Below, piece by piece: positions 47,488 to 55,968 of a DNA stretch of 64,000 nt. The position numbers and the translations under genes were made by a program. Position 1 is the stretch's first letter; every line of letters starts with the position of its first letter. This DNA comes from Ligilactobacillus apodemi DSM 16634 = JCM 16172 (GTDB lineage: Bacteria; Bacillota; Bacilli; Lactobacillales; Lactobacillaceae): the NCBI RefSeq assembly GCF_001434405.1, contig NZ_AZFT01000030.1, positions 1,396 to 65,395 of the forward strand, in the 5' to 3' direction. Below the pieces are notes generated by a model. The model had not been told where the DNA came from, ran no database searches, and was given only the letters and a program-made list of their open reading frames with translations.

Positions 47488-48588
47488 TTAAACATTAAAT
47501 CTAAATTCAATAATATCGCCGTCTTGCACTTCGTAAGCTTTACCTTCAAGACGTAAACGACCAGCTTCTTTTACAGCTTGCATGCTGCCATATTTATCAA
47601 GGTCTGCAAAAGAGACTGTTTCAGCGCGAATAAAACCACGTTCAAAGTCGGAGTGGATCACACCGGCAACTTGGGGAGCTTTCATCCCTTGCTTAAAGGT
47701 CCAAGCACGTGTTTCTTTTCCACCAGCCGTAAAGAATGTTGCTAAGCCTAATAATTTATAAGATGCACGGATCAAACGATCAAGGCCAGATTCTGTTACG
47801 CCTTCCATTTCCAAGAATTCTTGTTTTTCATCGTCGTCCATTTCGGCAATCTCTTCTTCTGTCCGAGCACAAACAGCTAAAGCTTGTGAGCCTTCATTTC
47901 CCGCAAATTCTTTGATTTGTTGGTAGTACTTCGAGCTATCTGGATCAGCCATGTCTTCTTCGGCGATGTTAGCCACGTAAAGTACTGGTTTAGAAGTCAA
48001 CAAGAACAAGCCTTTGACGATCTTTTGTTCATCTTCATTGAACTCAAGCGAACGCACTGGTTGTTCAGCTTCCAAGGCTGGCTTGATCTTCTTTAACACT
48101 TCAAATTCAGCCACGGCATCTTTATCTTTTGTCCGGGCCACTTTTTCAACGCGCGCATAGCGTTTATTGACCGAATCTAAGTCGGCTAAGACTAATTCTA
48201 AGTTGATCGTTTGGATATCTTCTAACGGATCGACTTTATTAGCAACGTGCGTAATGTTTTCGTCGTCAAAAGCACGGACAACATGCACGATCGCATCCAC
48301 TTGGCGAATGTTTTCCAAGAACTTGTTTCCTAAACCTTCACCCTTGCTTGCACCTTTAACGATCCCCGCAATATCGGTAAATTCAAAGGTCGTATGGACG
48401 ATTTTTTTAGCGGGGATGATTTCATTGATTCGTGCTAAGCGTGGATCAGGAACTTCGACCATCCCCACGTTAGGGTCGATCGTTGCGAAAGGATAGTTCG
48501 CCATTTCTGCGCCTGCTTTTGTGATCGCGTTAAATAATGTTGATTTACCAACGTTTGGTAAGCCAACGATACCTGCTGTTAATGCCAT
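47488..48588 (-). CDS. ychF: Redox-regulated ATPase YchF (Obg-like)
   Basis: The 366-residue protein is a TRAFAC P-loop NTPase with GLPNVGKSTLFNAI (G1), FTDIAGIVKGASKGEGLGNKF (G3) and VANIAEED (in place of the GTP-specific NKxD, explaining its preference for ATP). A helical insertion and a C-terminal TGS domain follow (WTFKQGMKAPQVAGVIHSDFE). YchF binds ribosomes and affects translation and stress responses. Ends with the family's IIEFRFNV. Confidence 0.95.
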   Translation of the reverse strand: MALTAGIVGLPNVGKSTLFNAITKAGAEMANYPFATIDPNVGMVEVPDPRLARINEIIPAKKIVHTTFEFTDIAGIVKGASKGEGLGNKFLENIRQVDAIVHVVRAFDDENITHVANKVDPLEDIQTINLELVLADLDSVNKRYARVEKVARTKDKDAVAEFEVLKKIKPALEAEQPVRSLEFNEDEQKIVKGLFLLTSKPVLYVANIAEEDMADPDSSKYYQQIKEFAGNEGSQALAVCARTEEEIAEMDDDEKQEFLEMEGVTESGLDRLIRASYKLLGLATFFTAGGKETRAWTFKQGMKAPQVAGVIHSDFERGFIRAETVSFADLDKYGSMQAVKEAGRLRLEGKAYEVQDGDIIEFRFNV

Positions 48589-48610
48589 TTATCTATTCCA
48601 CTCTTTCTTA

Positions 48611-48808
48611 CTAATCTTCAGTATTTGCCTTTTGCAAAACTTTTTTCATCTTCTTATCAAACTCTTTGCGGGGCATCATGATCAAGCGCCCACATCCAGT
48701 ACATTGGATCTTGATGTCCATTCCCATGCGAATGATCTCCCAGCGGTTGACCCCACATGGATGTGCTTTTTTCATTTCAACGATATCGTGTAATTCATAC
48801 ATAAGCAT
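48611..48808 (-). CDS. DUF951 family protein (YyzM-like)
   Basis: The 65-residue protein is nearly identical in plan to B. subtilis YyzM: YELHDIVEMKKAHPCG, then NRWEIIRMGMDIKIQCTGCGRLIMM and a basic tail. The Cys residues (HPCG, CTGC) may bind metal. Conserved between parB and ychF in many Firmicutes; function unknown. Seven bases separate it from the parB stop, so it is co-transcribed. Confidence 0.85.
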   Translation of the reverse strand: MLMYELHDIVEMKKAHPCGVNRWEIIRMGMDIKIQCTGCGRLIMMPRKEFDKKMKKVLQKANTED

Positions 48809-48815
48809 TCCTCAC

Positions 48816-49694
48816 CTAGTCTAGTTGAATATCTAATATATCCAAAATCCGATTCAAATCATCTAACGACAAATATTGGATCTCGATCTTACCTTTTTTC
48901 GTCCGGGCATTACCCTTGATCGAAACACTAGTCCCAAAGCGCTTCTTCAGTAGTTCTTCGCTCTTTTTGAGATGCGGATCAAGCGCAACTTTTTTCTTAG
49001 TTGCTTTCTTTGGTTCACTTTCACTATTCAATTCACTGACTAATTGCTCTAACTGGCGCACCGTCAAGTTTTCGCGCACTGTCTTTTTAGCTAATTGTGG
49101 TAAATTCTTCTTATTTTTAAGTGACAACAAAGTTCTAGCTTGCCCCATCGAAAGGTCGCCCGCTTGCAACATCTCTTTGACTTCTGGCGGTAAGCTCAAT
49201 AAACGTAAATAATTAGCGATATATGGCCGTGACTTACCTAAACGCTCTGAGACTTGCGCTTGCGTTAAGTGTAAGTTCTCCATTAAAGAATTATATGCTT
49301 GGGCTTCTTCTAAGGGCGTAAGATCTTCGCGTTGTAAGTTTTCTAAAACTGCAACTTCCATCATTTTTTCTTCATCAAACTCTCTTACAATTGCAGGAAT
49401 CGTGGTCTTACCAGCGATTTTTGATGCCCGATATCTTCTTTCACCGGCGATCAATTCATAGCCCATCACACTTGAAGACCTGACAATGATCGGCTGAAAA
49501 ACACCTTGTTGTTTGATCGAAGCAGCCAATTCATCCAGGGCTGCTTGATCAAATGTGCGCCGTGGTTGATAAGGATTGGAACGAATATCTTCAATTTTTA
49601 ATTCCACAACTGCATCTTTAGCATCATCTGTTTCTTCAAAGTTTGAAAATAAGGCGTCTAAACCTCGGCCTAATGCTTTTTTCTTATTTGGCAT
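48816..49694 (-). CDS. parB: Chromosome-partitioning protein ParB (Spo0J)
   Basis: The 292-residue protein has an N-terminal ParB/CTP-binding domain (NPYQPRRTF, GERRYRASKIAG), a central HTH (TQAQVSERLGKSRPYIANYLRLL) and a C-terminal dimerisation part. It binds parS sites near oriC, spreads as a CTP-dependent clamp and works with Soj. The start overlaps the soj 3' end by 11 bases, showing coupling. The upstream start ATG fits the family N-terminus KKALGRGLDALF. Confidence 0.95.
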   Translation of the reverse strand: MPNKKKALGRGLDALFSNFEETDDAKDAVVELKIEDIRSNPYQPRRTFDQAALDELAASIKQQGVFQPIIVRSSSVMGYELIAGERRYRASKIAGKTTIPAIVREFDEEKMMEVAVLENLQREDLTPLEEAQAYNSLMENLHLTQAQVSERLGKSRPYIANYLRLLSLPPEVKEMLQAGDLSMGQARTLLSLKNKKNLPQLAKKTVRENLTVRQLEQLVSELNSESEPKKATKKKVALDPHLKKSEELLKKRFGTSVSIKGNARTKKGKIEIQYLSLDDLNRILDILDIQLD

Positions 49695-50451
49695 TCGTCG
49701 CCAAAACCTCCCTTGCTAAAGCACTATACGCTAATGCTCCTTTAGATTTAGGATCATAATCCGCGATCGGCATCCCATAACTTGGCGCTTCCGATAATTT
49801 GATGTTACGTGGGATCACTGTTTCGTAAACCCGTTCACCAAAGTAGTTTTTGACTTCACTGACAACTTGATTACCTAAATTCGTCCGCGCATCAAGCATT
49901 GTCATCAAGACGCCTTCGATCTTTAACGCTGGATTATAATGTTTTTTCACTAATTTGATCGTATTGACCAATTGATTTAACCCTTCGAGGGCATAATATT
50001 CGCTTTGAACGGGGATCAAGATCGAGTCACACGTAGTAAAAGCGTTGATCGTCAATAGTCCTAACGAAGGGGGACAATCGAGTAAAATAAAATCATAATC
50101 ATCACGTGATAACACTAACGCATCGGCCAAGCGTTTTTCACGCGCAAATTGTGAAGCTAATTCGATCTCGGCCCCAGAAAGACGGATCGTTGCGGGAACC
50201 ACATCAAGTGTGGGACGCGTTGTTTTTAAAATAATTTCGTCCAATTCAACTTCATTAACTAAAACATTATAAATATCTTGGTTGATCTCACCTTTATCGA
50301 CCCCGATCCCGCTAGTTGCGTTGCCTTGGGCATCCATATCGATCAACAACACTTTTTGGCCCATATCTGCTAAGCTAGCAGCTAAATTTACACTAGTTGT
50401 CGTTTTACCAACGCCACCTTTTTGATTGGCCAATGCTATGACTCTTCCCAA
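49684..50451 (-). CDS. soj: ParA-family ATPase Soj
   Basis: The 255-residue protein has the deviant Walker A KGGVGKTTTSVNLA near the N-terminus, the DMDAQGNAT switch and LLDCPPSLGLL. It is a MinD/ParA ATPase that binds DNA as an ATP dimer, is stimulated by ParB and also controls DnaA in B. subtilis. Start is TTG (LGRVIALANQ) behind AGGGGGTG. Lies 11 bases after noc in transcription order. Confidence 0.95.
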   Translation of the reverse strand: MGRVIALANQKGGVGKTTTSVNLAASLADMGQKVLLIDMDAQGNATSGIGVDKGEINQDIYNVLVNEVELDEIILKTTRPTLDVVPATIRLSGAEIELASQFAREKRLADALVLSRDDYDFILLDCPPSLGLLTINAFTTCDSILIPVQSEYYALEGLNQLVNTIKLVKKHYNPALKIEGVLMTMLDARTNLGNQVVSEVKNYFGERVYETVIPRNIKLSEAPSYGMPIADYDPKSKGALAYSALAREVLATNAK

Positions 50452-50462
50452 ACTAACACCCC

Positions 50463-51290
50463 CTAGTCTTTATCGACCGGAATATCAATAATGATCCGAT
50501 GAAAACCCTTAGTATCTTCTTCGGTCACGTTCACTTTGACCCCTGATTTTTCAACCATTTCAACGGTCTTTTTAAAAGTATTAACGACCACTTTTGGATC
50601 TGAAGTCACACTTTTGACAGCGCGCTTCTTTTTCTTGGCTACTTTAGGTTCTGTCAATTTCTTGATAGCTTCTTCAGTTTCTTTGACTGACCAACCATTT
50701 TCCGTGATCTGGGCTAAGAGCTCTAGTTGCTTTGTTTCATCATCAAGCGTCAGTAAGCTTCGTCCGTGACGTTCCGTGATCGTCCGGTCTAAGATCGCAT
50801 CTTGGACGGCTTGTGGGAGTTTTAACAAGCGTAACTTATTAGCGACAAACCCTTGGCTTTTACCCAATTCTTTGGCGAGATGTTTTTGGGTCAGATCATT
50901 TAGCTTCATTAAATGATCGTATGCTTTAGCTTCTTCGATCGCCGTTAAGCCTTCACGGTGTAAGTTTTCAATGATCGCTAACGAAGCAGATTCTGAATCG
51001 CTCATTTCGCGGACGATCGCAGGAACCTTTTCGTAACCCAACTTAGTGACCGCACGAAAACGTCTTTCACCGGCAATGATTTCATATTGGTCATCGGCTA
51101 ATTTACGCAAAACGATCGGTTGTAGTAACCCGTGTTCATAGATCGTATCAGCTAATTCGGCGATACTTTCGTCACTAAAGATCGTCCGGGGTTGATTTTG
51201 GTTAGGCACGATCTGACTTAATGGAATCTCTTGAACCCGATTTTTATCATTTGGTTCTTCTTTATTCTTTTTAAAAAATGAAAATGCCAT
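50463..51290 (-). CDS. noc: Nucleoid occlusion protein Noc
   Basis: The 275-residue ParB paralogue starts FSFFKKNKEE, an amphipathic membrane-targeting stretch typical of Noc, followed by the ParB-type domain (NQPRTIFSD, GERRFRAVTKLG) and HTH (TQKHLAKELGKSQGFVANKLRLL). Noc blocks division over the nucleoid. Its place between rsmG and soj is the conserved one. Three bases separate it from rsmG. Confidence 0.9.
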   Translation of the reverse strand: MAFSFFKKNKEEPNDKNRVQEIPLSQIVPNQNQPRTIFSDESIAELADTIYEHGLLQPIVLRKLADDQYEIIAGERRFRAVTKLGYEKVPAIVREMSDSESASLAIIENLHREGLTAIEEAKAYDHLMKLNDLTQKHLAKELGKSQGFVANKLRLLKLPQAVQDAILDRTITERHGRSLLTLDDETKQLELLAQITENGWSVKETEEAIKKLTEPKVAKKKKRAVKSVTSDPKVVVNTFKKTVEMVEKSGVKVNVTEEDTKGFHRIIIDIPVDKD

Positions 51291-51293
51291 CTT

Positions 51294-52037
51294 TTATTTC
51301 CTCCCTTGGGGTGCCTGTAAAGGTTGTTTCGCTGGTGTCCCTGGTTTACGTGGATACTTATTTGGAGTTGGTTTTTTCTTATCGATCACGATAATATGCC
51401 GTGTTTCATCGCTTTGTGGTAATGTTGTTTCAATATCTTCAACGATCTTCCCGCCTAAAGTTGCGACTGCGTACTTAGCGTCGGCCAACTCTTCTTGGGC
51501 TTTTTGTGCCTTTAAGGCAATGAAACGCCCACCTTGTTTTACTAATGGTAAGCAAAACTCACTTAAGACGCTTAAACGCGCTACCGCACGGGCCGTTACC
51601 ACATCAAAGCTTTCCCGAAATTCACTTTTCTTAGCTGCAAATTCCTCTGCCCGCGCATGGTAAAAGTGGGTGTCAGTCAACGCTAACTTCTGGGCTAATT
51701 CTTCTAAAAATTTGATTCGCTTGTTCAATGAATCAACGATCGTCACGCGCAAATTAGGAAAAACGATCTTCATTGGGATCGAAGGAAAACCTGCGCCCGC
51801 GCCAACATCACAGATACTCAATTCTTTTGTTTGGAGATCTGTCACTTCAAGCGCTGGTAATAAGGAATCATAAAAATGTTTTAAGTAGACCTCATTTTGT
51901 TTCGTGATCGCTGTTAAATTGACATGTTCATTTGTTTGAACTAAAAATTCGTAATACGTTTGAAACTGTTGCATTTGTTGGTCGGTGAGTACTACACCTT
52001 TTTTAGCAACTGCTGCTCTGAATTCTTCTGGTGTCAT
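51294..52037 (-). CDS. rsmG: 16S rRNA (guanine-527-N7)-methyltransferase
   Basis: The 247-residue Rossmann methyltransferase has the SAM loop [14 protein letters not shown] and [12 protein letters not shown], and the N-terminal helical region [17 protein letters not shown]. It methylates G527 of 16S rRNA; loss gives low-level streptomycin resistance. The C-terminal extension after [19 protein letters not shown] is basic and Pro-rich, as in lactobacilli. First gene of the rsmG-noc-soj-parB operon. RBS GGGGAAC. Confidence 0.95.
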   Translation of the reverse strand: MTPEEFRAAVAKKGVVLTDQQMQQFQTYYEFLVQTNEHVNLTAITKQNEVYLKHFYDSLLPALEVTDLQTKELSICDVGAGAGFPSIPMKIVFPNLRVTIVDSLNKRIKFLEELAQKLALTDTHFYHARAEEFAAKKSEFRESFDVVTARAVARLSVLSEFCLPLVKQGGRFIALKAQKAQEELADAKYAVATLGGKIVEDIETTLPQSDETRHIIVIDKKKPTPNKYPRKPGTPAKQPLQAPQGRK

Positions 52038-52071
52038 CTAGTTCCCCTATCCAAATCTAATTGTGAAACAT

Positions 52072-52095
52072 TGTTTTATTTCTATGTTTCACGTG
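52072..52095. promoter_or_regulatory. parS-like half site and inverted repeat upstream of rsmG
   Basis: TGTTTCACGTG at 52085-52095 equals the first eleven bases of the consensus parS (TGTTTCACGTGAAACA), but the right arm is CTATT. Just before it, GTGAAACAT at 52064-52072 and ATGTTTCAC at 52084-52092 form a perfect nine-base inverted repeat with an eleven- to twelve-base spacer. A second parS-like site (TGTTTCACGTGATGAA) lies inside the ABC ATPase gene near 55504. They could be degenerate ParB sites. Confidence 0.4.
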
Positions 52096-52173
52096 CTATT
52101 ATAATAGTAATTTATTTAATGGTGAAATACAAGTATCCGCCCCGTTAAATCAATAATTTTATCGTAGTTTGGA

Positions 52174-52929
52174 GTGAGCGTTATTTCCTCAAAAAATCTA
52201 CTCGAATTGACCGAGCCAACAACACCACGTTACCCCAAGATCTACTCAGATCTAGTCTACGCGACTAAAGAGCACCAAAGCTTGACACTGACTTTGATGA
52301 CTCCCCCAGTTTTACCAAACACTAAGCCCCATTTTCCCTTGATCGTTTGGGTACCTGATTTGGATGAGACTGGTACTTTACGTCCTGATGCGCGGTTCGC
52401 ACAATTATTAACTTTGACTACTCGTGGCTATGCGGTCGCTTTAGTTTCTTACCGCCTTGACGATCAAACCCAAATGGTCAAAGATATCCACTCGGCAACG
52501 CGCTTTTTGTTGGATCATTCCTTTAAATACCACCTTGATCCTTACCGCTATCTTTTATTTGGGCAAGGACAAGGTGCCGATCTCAGCGCGCTTAGCATTT
52601 TTAATCAGGGACAACAAAGTTTCAATGACGAAGACGTCCGTCGTTCACCGTTGCGTTATCAAGGCGCGATTTTACTGGCACCGCGCACGCCCGACCAACT
52701 AGTTACCGCTACAACTACTGCGCCCAAAAAATTGCCACCTTTTCTCTTATTAGAAGCTAAACAAGAAAACGTCTCGCTTGCAGAGCTGGCGGAGGCTTTG
52801 ACGAGTTTACAACCAAAAACAGCGCGTTATTGCTTCGATGAAGCTACGCGTACGTCTGATGCCTTTTTCACCCCATATAGTTTAGATCTACTGTTTGATT
52901 TTATTTCTGCTAGTTTTGCCAAAAAATGA
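52174..52929 (+). CDS. Alpha/beta-hydrolase-fold protein lacking the nucleophile serine
   Basis: The frame covers about 251 residues. PLIVWVPDLDETGTLRPDARF and GYAVALVSYRLDDQTQM are the HGG-like and strand regions of BD-FAE/acetyl-xylan-esterase-like hydrolases. DIHSATRFLLDHSFKYHLDPYR leads to the nucleophile elbow, which reads LFGQGQGADLSA: Gln occupies the Ser position of GxSxG. A C-terminal His is also not obvious. So it is probably not an active esterase. The GTG at 52174 has no spaced ribosome site; GGAG directly before it would suit an ATT near 52183, so the exact start is uncertain. Stops 16 bases before the HD gene. Confidence 0.65.
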   Translation: MSVISSKNLLELTEPTTPRYPKIYSDLVYATKEHQSLTLTLMTPPVLPNTKPHFPLIVWVPDLDETGTLRPDARFAQLLTLTTRGYAVALVSYRLDDQTQMVKDIHSATRFLLDHSFKYHLDPYRYLLFGQGQGADLSALSIFNQGQQSFNDEDVRRSPLRYQGAILLAPRTPDQLVTATTTAPKKLPPFLLLEAKQENVSLAELAEALTSLQPKTARYCFDEATRTSDAFFTPYSLDLLFDFISASFAKK

Positions 52930-52945
52930 TAAGGAACGTGATCTC

Positions 52946-53590
52946 ATGGATAAACAACAACAATTGACTGCAATCTACGACTTTACTGCCAGTAAATTAG
53001 GTAACGACCAAACTGGCCACGACATGGCACACATCAAACGGGTCGTTAAGATGGCTAAACAGCTAAACCAAGATAATTTAGGCGACCCATTCATTATTGA
53101 AGCAGCTGCCTTATTACATGATGTCATTGATGAAAAACTCTTTACTGACATTACCGCTGCTAAAGCTTCTGTCAAAGACTTTTTAACGCAGATCGCGGTC
53201 CCTGCAAAAACACAAACGGCGATCTTTGACATTATTTCCAACATGTCATTTGCGCACTCGCTTGAGAATCGTCCAACGTTAAGTCTTGAAGGTCAAATCG
53301 TTCAAGATGCCGACTGGTTAGATGCGATCGGTGCGATCGGAATTGCGCGGGCGATCTATTACGGCGCTAAACACCACGAGAAACTCTACGACCCAGCGAT
53401 CTTGCCCCGCGAAAATCTCACCAAGGAACAATATCGTAATTTAGCCGATGAAACGATCATCAACCACTTTTATGAGAAACTTTTTAAAATAAAAGATCTG
53501 CTAAATACTGCTGCAGCTAAAGAAATTGCGACCCAAAGACAAGCTTTGATGCGCTCATTTGTGACTGCTGTGAAAGAAGAATGGGTTTAG
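52946..53590 (+). CDS. HD-domain phosphohydrolase
   Basis: The 214-residue protein has the HD motifs GHDMAHIKRVV (first His and Asp region), LLHDVIDEKL (HD pair) and DADWLDAIGAIGIARAI (distal Asp). It is of the YedJ/YpgQ-like class of small HD phosphohydrolases, metal-dependent nucleotide or phosphoester hydrolases. ATG at 52946 follows AAGGAACG; the longer frame overlaps the previous gene. Co-transcribed with the hydrolase-fold gene. Confidence 0.85.
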   Translation: MDKQQQLTAIYDFTASKLGNDQTGHDMAHIKRVVKMAKQLNQDNLGDPFIIEAAALLHDVIDEKLFTDITAAKASVKDFLTQIAVPAKTQTAIFDIISNMSFAHSLENRPTLSLEGQIVQDADWLDAIGAIGIARAIYYGAKHHEKLYDPAILPRENLTKEQYRNLADETIINHFYEKLFKIKDLLNTAAAKEIATQRQALMRSFVTAVKEEWV

Positions 53591-53689
53591 TAATATAAAT
53601 ATTTATTGTTTATATTTTTTTAACCGTTTTATATATATTCCTTAAGTAAACGATTACCTTTTCTTTATAACGCGAGCATATACTATAAC

Positions 53690-53815
53690 CATAAGCTAAA
53701 GCAAAGCATCACACAGGTGTAGTCCTATAGCTGAAACATTACCTGATAAGCCCCCCTTGCTTACAGGTAACATACTCCTTTTTTCCTCCGTAATTTTTTA
53801 CGGGGGTTTTTTATT
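53690..53815 (+). ncRNA. Candidate small RNA with C-rich hairpin loop and own terminator
   Basis: Between the HD gene and the next gene, TATACT at 53679-53684 is a good -10. The predicted transcript holds the hairpin TTACCTG-AT-AAGC-CCCCCCTT-GCTT-A-CAGGTAA, then a terminator CCTCCGTAA / TTACGGGGG followed by TTTTTT (53785-53813). The loop CCCCCCTT and the CCTCC are complementary to Shine-Dalgarno sequences, as in C-rich regulatory RNAs of Firmicutes. No coding frame fits. A known riboswitch class was not recognised, and the terminator stands before a separate gene. Confidence 0.5.
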
Positions 53816-53884
53816 GCCCAAAATACTTTTTTTCTTGATATAATCAAAAGGCTTAGCAAAATCTTAGTGAAAGGAGGAGGGATG

Positions 53885-54175
53885 ATGGAACGTCAAAACG
53901 ATCCTTATCGTCATGCTTATCTTAAAGCCAAAGCCACTACTAACGGAGTTATGCATGCATTATTCAACTGGTATTTGATCATCACTTTGATCAATTTAGT
54001 TATTATTAGTCTTTTTCTATGGCTTTGGAATCCGATCGGCAAATTAAATGAGTTGCTCAACCAAACGACAACGACCGAACAAACGCTCAAATCTTCGAGC
54101 AGTCAAAGTAGCAGCAATTCAAGTAGCACTGAAACTAGTGATGAGACTGACTTTTACGAAGCACCAACCGAATAA
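53885..54175 (+). CDS. Small single-pass membrane protein with Ser-rich tail
   Basis: The 96-residue protein has a polar N-terminus (ERQNDPYRHAYLKAKATTN), one transmembrane helix (about 28-50, WYLIITLINLVIISLFLWLW) and a low-complexity Ser/Asn/Thr tail. AGGAGG seven bases before the second ATG decides the start. Family not recognised. It follows the candidate small RNA and has its own terminator. Confidence 0.6.
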   Translation: MERQNDPYRHAYLKAKATTNGVMHALFNWYLIITLINLVIISLFLWLWNPIGKLNELLNQTTTTEQTLKSSSSQSSSNSSSTETSDETDFYEAPTE

Positions 54176-54187
54176 GATCTCACTTAA

Positions 54188-54221
54188 TAAAAGACGAAGG
54201 GCGCATCCCTTCGTCTTTTTA
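54188..54221 (+). terminator. Terminator
   Basis: AAAAGACGAAGGG / CCCTTCGTCTTTTT stem after the small membrane protein gene. Confidence 0.8.
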
Positions 54222-54364
54222 GATAAGTTGTAATTTTTTTAAAGCGTAATGAACCTAAATTTTGGGGCTAAATAACGTGATTTTTTACTTTCGCTTAATC
54301 GTAATCCCTTGATTTGACGCCATTTTTAGGGTTGACAGTTCATTTTGCAAACGTTAGTATTTTT

Positions 54365-54385
54365 AATGGTAATCATTACAATTTA
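54365..54385 (+). promoter_or_regulatory. Zur/AdcR-type zinc operator
   Basis: AATGGTAATCATTACAATTT is a palindrome around GTAATCATTAC, very close to the Zur box core TAATNATTA, 23 bases before the start of the zinc transporter operon. Zinc-dependent repression is expected. Confidence 0.65.
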
Positions 54386-54407
54386 ACAGAGAGGAATTTA
54401 TTCAAAA

Positions 54408-55289
54408 ATGACGAAAAAGTTACGCAACTTTCTTTTATTCGCTAGCGCTTTGCTAGCATGCTTTAGTTTCTCAAGTCTCAAAAATACGGTCCAAGCTGCC
54501 AGTGACCAAATCAATGTCGTTTCGACGCTTGATTTTTACGGCGAAGTTGCCGAAGCAGTTCTAGGTGATCACGGCAAAGTCACTTCATTGATCACTAGTT
54601 CTAGTGTTGATCCCCATGATTTTGAGCCAACTACTAAAACAGCTAAAACCGTCGCCAAAGCTGACTTAGTGATCTACAATGGTGCCGGTTATGACGATTG
54701 GGTAACTAAATTGAATCCTAAAAAGACCCTTTCCGTTGCAAGCTTGATGAACGTCAAAGATGGCGACAACGAACACGTTTGGTATGATCCCGAAACAATG
54801 TCAAAATTAGCTGATCGTTTAGTAACAGAATTTTCAAAATTGCAGCCTGAAAACAAGGCTACTTTCAAGAAAAATGCCGCTAAATATAAAAAAAGTTTAA
54901 CGAAACTAACGACGCTACTAGACAAAATCAAGAAAAACAGTAATAATCAAAAAGTCGCAGTCTCTGAACCTGTTTTTGATTATTCCTTACAAAAGATGGG
55001 TTATAAGATCTCAAATACACACTTTGCCCAAGCTACTGAAGAAGGTAGCGACCCATCTTACTCCGATATTCGGAAATTGCAAAATGACATCAAAAACAAA
55101 AAGATCGCTTTCTTTGTGCAAAACACTCAAAGCGATAGTTCTGTGATCAAAAACATCGTTAAGTTATGTAAAAAATATGGTGTTCCGGTCGTAAAAGTCA
55201 CCGAAACTTTACCTAAAGGAAAAACTTACGTAACTTGGCTTCAAAGTGAATATCAAGCGGTCTTAAAGGCCCAAAGCAGTTCAAAATAA
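54408..55289 (+). CDS. Zinc ABC transporter substrate-binding protein (ZnuA/AdcA-like)
   Basis: The 293-residue cluster A-I binding protein starts with an N-terminal signal (FLLFASALLACFSF) that holds a lipobox-like LLAC. The metal ligands appear in SSVDPHDFEPT, NEHVWYDPET and NTHFAQATEEGSDPS. There is no long His-rich loop. It captures Zn2+ (possibly Mn2+) outside the membrane for the two genes that follow. First of a three-gene operon; a Zur-like operator is directly upstream. Confidence 0.85.
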   Translation: MTKKLRNFLLFASALLACFSFSSLKNTVQAASDQINVVSTLDFYGEVAEAVLGDHGKVTSLITSSSVDPHDFEPTTKTAKTVAKADLVIYNGAGYDDWVTKLNPKKTLSVASLMNVKDGDNEHVWYDPETMSKLADRLVTEFSKLQPENKATFKKNAAKYKKSLTKLTTLLDKIKKNSNNQKVAVSEPVFDYSLQKMGYKISNTHFAQATEEGSDPSYSDIRKLQNDIKNKKIAFFVQNTQSDSSVIKNIVKLCKKYGVPVVKVTETLPKGKTYVTWLQSEYQAVLKAQSSSK

Positions 55290-55311
55290 AAGTAGAGAGA
55301 AGCGTTAAGCT

Positions 55312-55968
55312 ATGAAACCGATCCTTACCGTCCAAGAGTTAGATCTTGTGATCCCTAATCGGACCCTTTTTTCAAAGTTATCCTTTGAGATCCCTCAAGG
55401 GGCTTTGACGTGCATCACCGGCGAAAATGGTGTTGGTAAAACAACGTTAGTCAAACATCTCTTGCAAGATCTGACTAGCAATTACACCGCCCACACCCAT
55501 TTTGCTGTTTCACGTGATGAAGTTCAATATGTTCCCCAACATCGTAGTATCGATGATGAATATCCGTTATGTATTCGTGATTTCGTTGCGTTTGGGTTAA
55601 AGAAGCGTTCTTTTTTCAGACATAAAAAAGAAAACGAAGCTAAATTAGCTCAAATTCTCGCAGAAACAAAACTCACGCAGATCCAAATACAACCGCTAGG
55701 ACGTGCTTCGGGGGGCGAAAAACAACGGGCTTATTTAGCGCAAGCCTTATGTGCTGACCCTAAATTATTGATCTTAGATGAAGCAACGGCTAGCCTTGAT
55801 ACGACCAATAAACACGAGCTCTTGCGCTTGCTTAAACAAGTCATGCAACAACACGGCTTGACGATCTTGTTTATCACCCATGATCCTGAGTTGATCGAAA
55901 TGTATGCTGATTACGAATTGCATCTAGAAAATCAGAGGGGTACTTTGATCAGTAAGGAGGCTAAATAA
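55312..55968 (+). CDS. Zinc ABC transporter ATP-binding protein (ZnuC/AdcC-like)
   Basis: The 218-residue ATPase has Walker A GENGVGKTTLV, the Q-loop in QYVPQHRS, the signature ASGGEKQRAYLAQAL, Walker B LLILDEATASLD and the switch ITHD. It powers zinc uptake. It overlaps the permease gene by one base (TAATG). A parS-like sequence lies inside the gene near 55504. Confidence 0.85.
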   Translation: MKPILTVQELDLVIPNRTLFSKLSFEIPQGALTCITGENGVGKTTLVKHLLQDLTSNYTAHTHFAVSRDEVQYVPQHRSIDDEYPLCIRDFVAFGLKKRSFFRHKKENEAKLAQILAETKLTQIQIQPLGRASGGEKQRAYLAQALCADPKLLILDEATASLDTTNKHELLRLLKQVMQQHGLTILFITHDPELIEMYADYELHLENQRGTLISKEAK

